Shown here in pieces: positions 1 to 5,621 of a stretch of 5,621 nt of DNA. Every line of letters starts with the position of its first letter. The stretch's first letter is position 1. The position numbers were made by a program, and so were the translations under genes. The stretch is taken from assembly GCA_024642185.1 (NCBI GenBank), contig JAHEBR010000151.1, positions 1 through 5,621 of the forward strand, written 5' to 3'. The notes under the pieces are model-generated. The model saw only the letters and a program-made list of their open reading frames with translations. It did no database searches and was not told where the DNA came from. The DNA is from Marivivens sp. (GTDB taxonomy: Bacteria > Pseudomonadota > Alphaproteobacteria > Rhodobacterales > Rhodobacteraceae).

Positions 1-71
1 GCTATCCCGATCTGCACGGCCCCGCCACCGCCGAACGCGTTCTGGCGACGGTCAAAAGGGTCCGCGCATGA
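1..71 (+). CDS. xdhB: xanthine dehydrogenase molybdopterin-binding subunit, C-terminal end only (partial)
   Basis: Only the last 23 codons are in the window, read in the frame starting at base 3 and ending with TGA at 69-71. The tail reads YPDLHGPATAERVLATVKRV and then RA. A 'P-x-L-x-x-PATxExVL' ending is typical of the large, molybdenum-cofactor-binding subunit of bacterial xanthine dehydrogenases, which oxidises hypoxanthine and xanthine in the cytoplasm. The frame overlaps the start of xdhC by four bases (ATGA). This fits the usual xdhA-xdhB-xdhC order in Rhodobacter-type bacteria. The catalytic part lies upstream of the window, so the call rests on a short tail plus gene order. Another large-subunit molybdenum hydroxylase cannot be excluded. 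Confidence 0.75.
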   Translation, partial: YPDLHGPATAERVLATVKRVRA

Positions 72-1006
72 GCCTCGACCTGATCACACTTGCCGAAGCG
101 ACCCACGCCCACGGCGCGGTTGTCCGGCTGCTGATCAGCCGCAGCGTGGGTTCGGCCCCGCGCGATGCGGGGACGTCGATGCTGATCTGGGCCGAGGGCA
201 CGAGCGGCACCATCGGCGGCGGCACGCTCGAATATCGGGCCATTGCCGAGGCCCGTGAAATGCTCGCCTCGGGCAGCGCCCTGCGCCACCGCGCCGTGCC
301 CCTTGGCCCCGCGCTTGGCCAGTGCTGCGGCGGGTCGGTGACGCTGGTATGGGAGCGGTTTGACATGGGCACCCTGCCCGCCAGCCTGCCCTTCGCCCGC
401 CCGCTCGGGCCTGCCGAAGCCCTGCCCGAAACCGTTGCCCGCAAGGCCAAGGGCCTCCAGCCCGGCGCGCTTCCGTCCGAGATCGACGGCTGGCTCATCG
501 AGGCGGCTCCCGCCCAGCGCCGCCCCTTGTGGATCTGGGGCGCGGGCCATGTGGGGCGGGCGCTCGTGGATGTCCTTCGCCCCCTGCCCGATTTCGGGAT
601 CACCTGGGTCGATACCGGCCTGCACCGCTTTCCGCCCGAGGTTCCCTCGGACGTCACACCCCTTCCCGCCGCCGATCCTTCGGTTCTGGCAGCCCACGCT
701 CCGCGGGAGGCGGAGCACCTCGTCCTGACCTTCAGCCACGAGATCGACCTCGCCCTGTGCCACGCGCTTTTGTCGCGCGGGTTCAAGGGCCTCGGCCTGA
801 TTGGCTCTGCGACGAAATGGGCAAGGTTCAAGTCGCGCCTTGCGGCCTTGGGCCATACACGGGAAGAGATCGCACGGATCGCCTGCCCAATCGGCGATCC
901 CACTTTGGGAAAACACCCCCACGCCATCGCGCTCGGGGTTGCCACGAGCCTGCTCAAGCGGGCCGACAACAGGGAGATTGCAGAGGGTGACAGACACACT
1001 GCTTGA
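68..1006 (+). CDS. xdhC: xanthine dehydrogenase accessory protein XdhC (molybdenum cofactor chaperone)
   Basis: The 312-residue protein has the full two-domain XdhC/CoxI layout. The N-terminal domain (about residues 10-100) carries GSAPRDAG at 28-35, GTIGGGTLE at 47-55 and a CCGG pair at 86-89. The C-terminal Rossmann-like domain starts near 155 with GAGHVG at 158-163 and continues to the family's S-A-T-K-x-A-R-F stretch and the GKHP-x-AIA end motif. In Rhodobacter capsulatus, XdhC binds molybdenum cofactor, helps it receive its terminal sulfur and delivers it to XdhB; it is not part of the mature enzyme. The ATG at 68 is chosen because AAGGG lies 7 bases upstream and it forms an ATGA overlap with the preceding gene's stop. 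Its 3' end overlaps the ABC ATPase gene by 20 bases, which ties enzyme maturation to the transporter. Length is normal and no key motif looks broken. Confidence 0.95.
   Translation: MSLDLITLAEATHAHGAVVRLLISRSVGSAPRDAGTSMLIWAEGTSGTIGGGTLEYRAIAEAREMLASGSALRHRAVPLGPALGQCCGGSVTLVWERFDMGTLPASLPFARPLGPAEALPETVARKAKGLQPGALPSEIDGWLIEAAPAQRRPLWIWGAGHVGRALVDVLRPLPDFGITWVDTGLHRFPPEVPSDVTPLPAADPSVLAAHAPREAEHLVLTFSHEIDLALCHALLSRGFKGLGLIGSATKWARFKSRLAALGHTREEIARIACPIGDPTLGKHPHAIALGVATSLLKRADNREIAEGDRHTA
971..989 (+). promoter_or_regulatory. ribosome binding site and GTG start of the ABC ATPase gene, inside xdhC
   Basis: AGGGAG at 971-976 precedes GTG at 987-989 by 10 bases, all within the last codons of xdhC. 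The frame stays open upstream to 801, but those residues do not look like an ATPase. From GTG the protein begins TDTLLELRGLTKAYPG, a normal beginning for an ABC domain. The start inside xdhC suggests translational coupling. Confidence 0.75.
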
Positions 1007-2510
1007 ACTGAGGGGGCTGACCAAAGCCTACCCCGGGGTCGTCGCCAACAGCGACGTATCCTTCACGATCGGCAAGGGCGAGGTGCACGCGCTTTTGGGC
1101 GAAAATGGCGCCGGCAAATCGACGCTGGTGAAGACGATCTATGGCCTCGTGAAGCCCGACACCGGCAAGATGACCCTCAACGGCACGGCCTATGAGCCGT
1201 CCGAGCCGCGCGCTGCCCGCGCGGCGGGCGTGGCCATGGTGTTTCAACACTTCTCGCTTTTCGATGCGCTCGATGTTGCCGAAAACATCGCGCTCGGCAT
1301 GGAAAACCCGCCCGCGATGGCCGATCTGGCCGCCCGCATCCGCGAGGTTTCCGAGCAATACGGCCTACCCCTCGATCCCGACATGGTGGTTGGCGATCTC
1401 TCGGCGGGCGAGCGTCAGCGGGTCGAGATCATCCGCTGCCTTCTGCAGGATCCCAAGCTTCTCATTATGGACGAACCAACCTCGGTTCTGACCCCGCAAG
1501 AGGTCGAAATCCTGTTCAAAACGCTGAATATTCTGCGCGAGGAAGGCACCTCGATCCTTTATATCTCGCACAAGCTCGAGGAAATCCGGACCCTGTGTGA
1601 ACACGCGACGATCCTGCGGCATGGCAAGGTCGTCGGCAATTGCGACCCGCGCCAGACCTCGGCCCGCGAGATGGCGGAAATGATGGTCGGCGCCTCGCTC
1701 CATGTGCCGGAAAAGGCGCCGCATGAGGCGGGCGAGGTTGTCCTGTCAATCCGTGGCCTCTCGGCCCCTGCCCCGCACCAGTTTGGCACCGCGCTGAAGA
1801 ACATCACCGTCGATGTGCGCGCGGGCGAGGTCTTGGGCATCGGCGGGGTTGCGGGTAACGGGCAGGACGAGTTGGTGGCCGCACTATCCGGCGAGATGAA
1901 AACGGCCGCCGGCATGGTGGTGATCGACGGGCGCGAGATCGGCCGCCTTGGCCCCAACGAGCGCCGCGCCGCGGGCCTTTGCGCCGCGCCGGAAGAGCGC
2001 AACGGCCATGCCGCGGCACCCGACATGAGCCTCACCGAAAACGCGCTGATGACCGGCGCTGTTCGCAAGAAGCTTGTGAAAAACGGCCTTCTCGATTGGC
2101 CCGCCGCCAAGGTCTTTGCCGAAGAGGTCATCAAGGCCTTCGACGTCCGCACCCCCGGAGCGGCGAATACCGCCCGGTCTTTGTCCGGCGGCAATCTGCA
2201 AAAATTCGTCATCGGCCGCGAGATCATGCAAAAGCCGCGGGTTCTGGTGATCAACCAGCCGACATGGGGCGTCGATGCCTCGGCGGCTGCGTCGATCCGG
2301 CAGGCGATCCTCGATCTGGCGGTTTCGGGCACGGCTGTGGTCTGCATCAGCCAGGACCTCGACGAATTGCGCGAGATCTCTGATCGCTTTGCCGCCCTGA
2401 ACGAGGGCAAGCTGACCCCGCCTCGCCCCGCCAAGGGGCTTACCATCGACGAGATCGGGCTCATGCTTGGTGGCGCCCATGATATGGAGGTCGCCCATGT
2501 TGATGCTTGA
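987..2510 (+). CDS. BMP-family (purine/nucleoside-type) ABC transporter ATPase with two nucleotide-binding domains
   Basis: The 507-residue cytoplasmic protein contains two ABC domains in one chain and should energise the two permeases encoded next. Domain 1 (about 5-240) has Walker A GENGAGKST at 38-46, a Q-loop glutamine at 87, signature LSAGERQRVEI at 138-148, Walker B LLIMDE at 158-163 and switch histidine 195. Domain 2 (about 250-497) has a degenerate Walker A (GVAGNGQDE, 287-295, no Lys-Ser/Thr), a good signature LSGGNLQK at 399-406, a degenerate Walker B (N423 Q424 in place of Asp-Glu) and Gln456 where the switch histidine is expected. This asymmetry is typical of the double-domain ATPases of the BMP/NupA/YufO and sugar (RbsA-like) groups. 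Here the adjacent permeases and BMP binding protein decide for the BMP group. The start is GTG at 987. The gene overlaps xdhC by 20 bases and the first permease by 14. Substrate is inferred from neighbours, not from this protein. Confidence 0.93.
   Translation: MTDTLLELRGLTKAYPGVVANSDVSFTIGKGEVHALLGENGAGKSTLVKTIYGLVKPDTGKMTLNGTAYEPSEPRAARAAGVAMVFQHFSLFDALDVAENIALGMENPPAMADLAARIREVSEQYGLPLDPDMVVGDLSAGERQRVEIIRCLLQDPKLLIMDEPTSVLTPQEVEILFKTLNILREEGTSILYISHKLEEIRTLCEHATILRHGKVVGNCDPRQTSAREMAEMMVGASLHVPEKAPHEAGEVVLSIRGLSAPAPHQFGTALKNITVDVRAGEVLGIGGVAGNGQDELVAALSGEMKTAAGMVVIDGREIGRLGPNERRAAGLCAAPEERNGHAAAPDMSLTENALMTGAVRKKLVKNGLLDWPAAKVFAEEVIKAFDVRTPGAANTARSLSGGNLQKFVIGREIMQKPRVLVINQPTWGVDASAAASIRQAILDLAVSGTAVVCISQDLDELREISDRFAALNEGKLTPPRPAKGLTIDEIGLMLGGAHDMEVAHVDA
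2486..2499 (+). promoter_or_regulatory. ribosome binding site deciding the start of the first permease
   Basis: GGAGG at 2486-2490 lies 6 bases before ATG at 2497-2499, near-ideal spacing. The frame is open further upstream to 2467, but the added residues have no ribosome binding site that I can see. A second in-frame ATG at 2503 would be too far from the motif. The site lies inside the end of the ATPase gene, so ribosomes finishing that gene can restart here. Confidence 0.8.
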
Positions 2511-3576
2511 GAAACGCGCCCAGCCGAGCAAGGCTTGGGTCTATGCCGCGCCGATCCTCGCCGTGGCGATTACGATGATCGTTGGCGGCGCGGTGTTCGC
2601 CATGCTCGGCAAACCGCCGATCGAGGCAATCCGGACGATCTTTTACGATCCGATCTTCGGCGATTTCGCCTCCTATTCGCGGCCGCAGCTCCTCATCAAG
2701 GCAGGCCCGCTGATCCTTATCGCGATTGGCCTCTCGTTCGGCTTCCGCGCCGGCATCTGGAACATCGGCGCCGAGGGCCAGTATATCATCGGCGCGATGG
2801 CCGCGGCCGGAACCGGCCTTGCCTTCTATCCGATGGAAGCGCGTTGGCTGATCTTTCCGTTGATGATTATCGCCGGTCTTGCGGGCGGGATGCTCTGGGC
2901 GGCGATCCCCGCTTTCCTGCGCATCCGCTTCAAGACGAACGAGATCCTCGTCTCCCTGATGCTGGTCTATGTCGCCGAGGCCATTCAGGCCTCGATGGCG
3001 CTGAACCTCCTGCGCAACCCCGACGGCCACGGCTTCCCCGGAAGCCGCAATCTCTCGCAGTATTCCTCCTCTGCCAACCTCGAACTGATCGCCAATTCCG
3101 GCATCCACTGGGGGGTTATGGCGGCGGTCACAGCGGTGGTCTTTGCCTATTTCATCCTCGCCCGTCACCGTTTCGGCTTTGACGTGCGGCTGGCGGGCCA
3201 AAGCCCGCGGGCGGCAGGCTTTGCCGGGGTGGATGCGGGGCGGTTGATCTTCATCTGCATGCTGATCTCGGGGGGCCTTGCAGGGGCTGCGGGGATGTTC
3301 GAGATCGCAGGCCCCGCGGGCCGCGTGAGCATCGACTTCAACGTGGGCTATGGCTTTACCGCGATCATCGTGGCCTTCCTTGGCCGCCTGCATCCCGTGG
3401 GCATCCTGATCGCCGGCCTCCTGATGGCGCTGACCTATATCGGCGGCGAGCTGGCGCAGCTGAGCCTCGGCCTTCCCGGCGCGGCGATCCAGCTCTTTCA
3501 GGGGATGCTCTTGTTCTTCCTCCTCGCGGTCGACGTTATGACCTCCTACCGTATCCGCTTTGGCAAGACGGAGTAA
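2497..3576 (+). CDS. BMP-family ABC transporter permease, first subunit (NupB/YufP-like)
   Basis: The 359-residue integral inner-membrane protein belongs to the BPD_transp_2 permease family (same fold group as branched-chain amino acid and ribose permeases). It has a short cytoplasmic N-terminus (LEKRAQPSK) and a first hydrophobic stretch at about 17-37. Further stretches lie near 66-83, 96-112, 117-141, 149-168, 205-225, 244-265, 285-310 and 325-352. The family's hallmark FRAGIWNIGAEGQ loop is at 83-95 and TNEILVSLML at 147-156. The longer member of a permease pair with this WNIGAEGQ motif is usually the partner of a shorter one, as found next door. ATG 2497 is chosen for its GGAGG site; an upstream start at 2467 is unlikely. 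It overlaps the ATPase gene by 14 bases and ends 4 bases before the second permease. Membrane topology was estimated by eye. Confidence 0.92.
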   Translation: MLMLEKRAQPSKAWVYAAPILAVAITMIVGGAVFAMLGKPPIEAIRTIFYDPIFGDFASYSRPQLLIKAGPLILIAIGLSFGFRAGIWNIGAEGQYIIGAMAAAGTGLAFYPMEARWLIFPLMIIAGLAGGMLWAAIPAFLRIRFKTNEILVSLMLVYVAEAIQASMALNLLRNPDGHGFPGSRNLSQYSSSANLELIANSGIHWGVMAAVTAVVFAYFILARHRFGFDVRLAGQSPRAAGFAGVDAGRLIFICMLISGGLAGAAGMFEIAGPAGRVSIDFNVGYGFTAIIVAFLGRLHPVGILIAGLLMALTYIGGELAQLSLGLPGAAIQLFQGMLLFFLLAVDVMTSYRIRFGKTE

Positions 3577-3580
3577 TCAG

Positions 3581-4495
3581 ATGGACTTTTCCTCGATCAA
3601 CCCGATCCTCCTTCTGGCCTCGCTCATGGTCGCGGCCACCCCGATCATCCTTGCCGCCGCGGGCGAGCTGATCGTCGAACGCGCGGGCGTTCTGAACCTC
3701 GGCGTCGAGGGGATGATGATCACCGGCGCCATCACCGGCTTCATCGCCACCGTCACCACCGGCTCGCCCTGGATCGGCTTTGCGGCGGCGGCGGCGGGTG
3801 GCGCGGGGCTGTCGCTTCTCTTCGCCTTTCTGACCCAGATCCTGCTGTCCAATCAGGTCGCCACCGGCCTTGCGCTGACGCTCTTCGGCCTCGGCCTCTC
3901 GGCGCTTCTGGGGCAGGGCTACAACGGCATCAAGGCGCCCGAGTTTGGCAAGATCGACATTCCGGTGATCAGCGATATCCCGGTCATTGGCCCGATTCTC
4001 TTCAGCCACGATCCGATGGTCTATGTCGGCATCGGCCTGATCGCGGGGATCTGGTATTTCCTGAAATACAGCCGCGCCGGCCTTGTCCTGCGCGCGGTTG
4101 GCGAAAACCATGAAGCGGCGCACGCGCTCGGCTATCACGTCATCCGCATCCGCATCCTCGCCATCATGTTCGGCGGCGCCTGTGCGGGGCTTGGCGGGGC
4201 CTATATCAGCCTCGTGCGCGTGCCCCAGTGGACCGACGGCATGACCGCGGGCGCAGGCTGGATCGCGCTGGCCATCGTCGTCTTCGCCTCGTGGCGGCCT
4301 TGGCGCCTGCTGATCGGCGCCTATCTCTTCGGCGGGGTGACCGTGCTGCAGCTGAATTTTCAGGCCGCCGGCATTGCGATCCCTGTCGAATACCTTGCAA
4401 TGTCGCCGTATATTGCAACCATCCTCGTCCTTGTGCTCATGTCGGCAGGGCGGGCGCCGGGGTCACTCGGCAAGATTTTCCATGCCTCTCGCTGA
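3581..4495 (+). CDS. BMP-family ABC transporter permease, second subunit (NupC/YufQ-like)
   Basis: The 304-residue integral membrane protein is the shorter member of the permease pair and should form the translocation channel together with the 359-residue subunit. It opens with a hydrophobic helix at about 7-27, followed by the family motif VERAGVLNLGVEGMM around 32-46 (N39, G41, E43, G44). This is the counterpart of the WNIGAEGQ loop in its partner. Several more hydrophobic stretches follow, and a GENHEAAHALGY cytoplasmic loop lies about two thirds along, the region that usually touches the ATPase. ATG 3581 is preceded by GGAG at 3570-3573, 7 bases away. The frame is open back to 3560, but that would overlap the previous gene without a better site. 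The gene starts 4 bases after the first permease stops. No broken motifs were seen. Confidence 0.92.
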   Translation: MDFSSINPILLLASLMVAATPIILAAAGELIVERAGVLNLGVEGMMITGAITGFIATVTTGSPWIGFAAAAAGGAGLSLLFAFLTQILLSNQVATGLALTLFGLGLSALLGQGYNGIKAPEFGKIDIPVISDIPVIGPILFSHDPMVYVGIGLIAGIWYFLKYSRAGLVLRAVGENHEAAHALGYHVIRIRILAIMFGGACAGLGGAYISLVRVPQWTDGMTAGAGWIALAIVVFASWRPWRLLIGAYLFGGVTVLQLNFQAAGIAIPVEYLAMSPYIATILVLVLMSAGRAPGSLGKIFHASR

Positions 4496-4526
4496 GGCCA
4501 AATTAACCGGGGCTTGGCCCCAAATA
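4496..4526 (+). promoter_or_regulatory. possible intercistronic stem-loop between the permease and binding-protein genes
   Basis: In the only real gap of the operon, GGGGC (4509-4513) and GCCCC (4517-4521) form a perfect 5-bp stem with a 3-base TTG loop. An alternative, mutually exclusive pairing joins GGCCAA (4496-4501) with TTGGCC (4514-4519), a 6-bp stem with a 12-base loop. No run of T follows, so it is not a good intrinsic terminator. It sits just before the ribosome binding site of the binding-protein gene. A role in mRNA stability or partial termination is inferred only; the stems are short for a GC-rich genome. Confidence 0.4.
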
Positions 4527-4528
4527 AC

Positions 4529-4543
4529 GGGAGTTGAAAAGTG
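4529..4543 (+). promoter_or_regulatory. ribosome binding site and GTG start of the binding-protein gene
   Basis: GGGAG at 4529-4533 is 7 bases before GTG at 4541-4543. This start places two arginines and a hydrophobic core at the very N-terminus, giving a complete signal peptide. No other in-frame start in the signal region (the next are Met codons at residues 16, 18 and 19) would preserve it. Confidence 0.8.
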
Positions 4544-5621
4544 AAAAGAAGAACGCTTCTTGCCAGCGGCGCTGGCGCAGCCACGATGGCGATGATGGGC
4601 CTTCCGGCCCGCGCGCAAGACAAGACGAAGGTTGGCTTCGTCTTTGTCGGACCGATCGGTGACGGCGGCTGGACCTTTGAACACAACAACGGCCGCCTCG
4701 CGGTCGAAGCGGCCTTTGGTGATGCGGTCGAGACCGTCTATGCCGAAAACGTCCCCGAGGGCCCCGACGCCGAGCGCGTGATGACCCAGATGGTGCTTGG
4801 CGGCGCCGATCTGATCTTCACGACCTCCTTCGGCTATATGGAAGCGACGATGAACGTTGCCTCCAAGTTCCCGGATGTGAAGTTCGAGCACGCCACCGGC
4901 TATATGCAGGCCGATAACGTGTCGGTCTATTCGGCCCGCTTCTACGAAGGCCGCGCCGTTCAGGGCCATATCGCCGGCAACCTGACCAAATCCAACAAGA
5001 TCGGCTATATCGGTTCCTTCCCGATCCCCGAGGTTATCCGCGGCATCAACTCGGCCTTCATCCATGCCCGCAAGGTCAACCCGGATGTCGAGTTCAAGAT
5101 CGTCTGGGCCTTCACCTGGTTCGATCCGGCCAAGGAAGCCGACGCCGCCAAGGTGCTTATCGAGCAGGGCTGCGACGTGATCCTTCAGCACACCGACTCG
5201 ACCGCTCCGCAGGCTGCCGCGCAAGCCGCCGGCAACGTCTATACCTTCGGTCAGGCCTCTGACATGGGCGAATACGCCCCGATGCCGCGCGTCTCGTCGA
5301 TCATCGACAACTGGGCGCCCTACTATGTCGAGCGCACCCAGGCGGTCATGGATGGCACCTGGACCAGCGTCAACACCTGGGACGGCATCGGCCGCGGCAT
5401 GGTCGGCATCGGCGAGATTTCCGATGCGGTTCCGGCCGAGGTCAAGGCCAGCGCCGAGGCCCTGCGCGATTCCATCGCCTCGGGCGCCTACCACCCCTTC
5501 ACCGGCCCGCTCAACAAGCAGGACGGCTCGGCTTGGCTCGCCGATGGCGAAACGGCCGACGATGGCACCCTTGCTGGCCTGAGCTTCTACGTCGAAGGCA
5601 TCGACGGCGATATCCCGAGCT
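4541..5621 (+). CDS. BMP-family ABC transporter substrate-binding protein, probably purine-binding (3' end cut by window)
   Basis: The frame from GTG 4541 stays open for 360 codons to the window edge. It is the periplasmic receptor that delivers ligand to the two permeases. Residues 1-25 are a signal peptide: RR at 3-4, hydrophobic core, cleavage probably after ARA (23-25). There is no lipobox cysteine, so the mature protein should be soluble. The body matches the BMP (Bmp/PnrA) fold: KVGFVFVGPIGDGGWTF around 30-46 (W44), IFTTSFGYM at 92-100, FEHATGY, then FYEGRAVQGHIAG, HTDST at 217-221 and FGQASDM at 236-242. From memory, this pattern closely resembles the Brucella purine-binding protein whose structure held adenine. 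The last residues, FYVEGIDGDIPS, resemble that family's C-terminus, so only a few codons are probably missing. The neighbouring xdh genes also favour a purine ligand. The precise ligand (base, nucleoside or urate) is not decided by sequence. Confidence 0.93.
   Translation, partial: MKRRTLLASGAGAATMAMMGLPARAQDKTKVGFVFVGPIGDGGWTFEHNNGRLAVEAAFGDAVETVYAENVPEGPDAERVMTQMVLGGADLIFTTSFGYMEATMNVASKFPDVKFEHATGYMQADNVSVYSARFYEGRAVQGHIAGNLTKSNKIGYIGSFPIPEVIRGINSAFIHARKVNPDVEFKIVWAFTWFDPAKEADAAKVLIEQGCDVILQHTDSTAPQAAAQAAGNVYTFGQASDMGEYAPMPRVSSIIDNWAPYYVERTQAVMDGTWTSVNTWDGIGRGMVGIGEISDAVPAEVKASAEALRDSIASGAYHPFTGPLNKQDGSAWLADGETADDGTLAGLSFYVEGIDGDIPS

Noticed and set aside
801..986. An upstream extension of the ATPase frame beginning at 801, inside xdhC.
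   Set aside because: The extra 62 residues match no ABC-domain start, and a ribosome binding site is placed for GTG 987 instead.
2..1024. A 340-residue open frame on the minus strand, opposite xdhC, plus a second one at 52-999.
   Set aside because: Both lie fully opposite a well-supported gene, show Arg/Gly/Ala-rich low-meaning protein and no recognisable domain. Long antisense frames are expected in high-GC coding DNA.
1559..2531. Minus-strand open frames of 301 and 215 residues opposite the ABC ATPase.
   Set aside because: They are mirror frames of a gene with intact Walker and signature motifs; no family features were seen in them.
2461..3393. A 310-residue minus-strand frame opposite the first permease, rich in Asp, Arg, His and Glu.
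   Set aside because: This charge-rich composition is what the complement of hydrophobic transmembrane codons produces; the permease on the plus strand is clear.
3781..3800. A GGC/GCG triplet run in the second permease as a possible repeat.
   Set aside because: It encodes a run of alanines followed by glycines in a transmembrane region and is short; ordinary high-GC codon use explains it.
4509..4521. The 5-bp GC stem after the second permease as an intrinsic terminator.
   Set aside because: No T-run follows, and the receptor needed by the same transporter is directly downstream, so full termination would make little sense.
4463..5494. A 343-residue minus-strand frame covering most of the binding-protein gene.
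   Set aside because: The plus-strand frame encodes a typical BMP receptor with a signal peptide and ribosome binding site. The antisense protein has no recognisable motif.

Overview
The window is a gene-dense, high-GC stretch with every supported gene on the + strand. The GC-rich codon usage, the XdhC type and the transporter sequences point to an alphaproteobacterium, most likely a Rhodobacterales (Rhodobacter/Paracoccus/Roseobacter-like) member. That placement is an inference from protein style, not from a marker gene.

Layout: (1) positions 1-71 hold the last codons of an upstream gene whose tail looks like the molybdopterin-binding subunit of xanthine dehydrogenase (xdhB). (2) 68-1006 is xdhC, the molybdenum-cofactor chaperone for xanthine dehydrogenase. 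(3) 987-2510 is a double-domain ABC ATPase. (4) 2497-3576 and (5) 3581-4495 are two membrane permeases. (6) After a 45-base gap with a possible RNA hairpin, 4541 to the window end is a BMP-family periplasmic substrate-binding protein. Its open frame runs off the edge, probably only a few codons before its stop.

The first four joints are very tight: overlaps of 4, 20 and 14 bases, then a gap of 4. This looks like one transcript with translational coupling. Genes 3-6 make a complete BMP-type (NupABC/PnrABCDE-like) importer. Its binding protein resembles the purine-binding branch known from Brucella, as judged from memory of that family. The logic is therefore import of a purine base or nucleoside, followed by oxidation of hypoxanthine/xanthine to urate by the XdhAB enzyme that XdhC matures.

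I see no mobile element, tRNA, rRNA, CRISPR array or clear intrinsic terminator. Nothing here demands a new kind of system. The points most worth a second look are the asymmetric ATPase, the binding-protein gene placed last behind a hairpin, and its RR-type, cysteine-free signal peptide.
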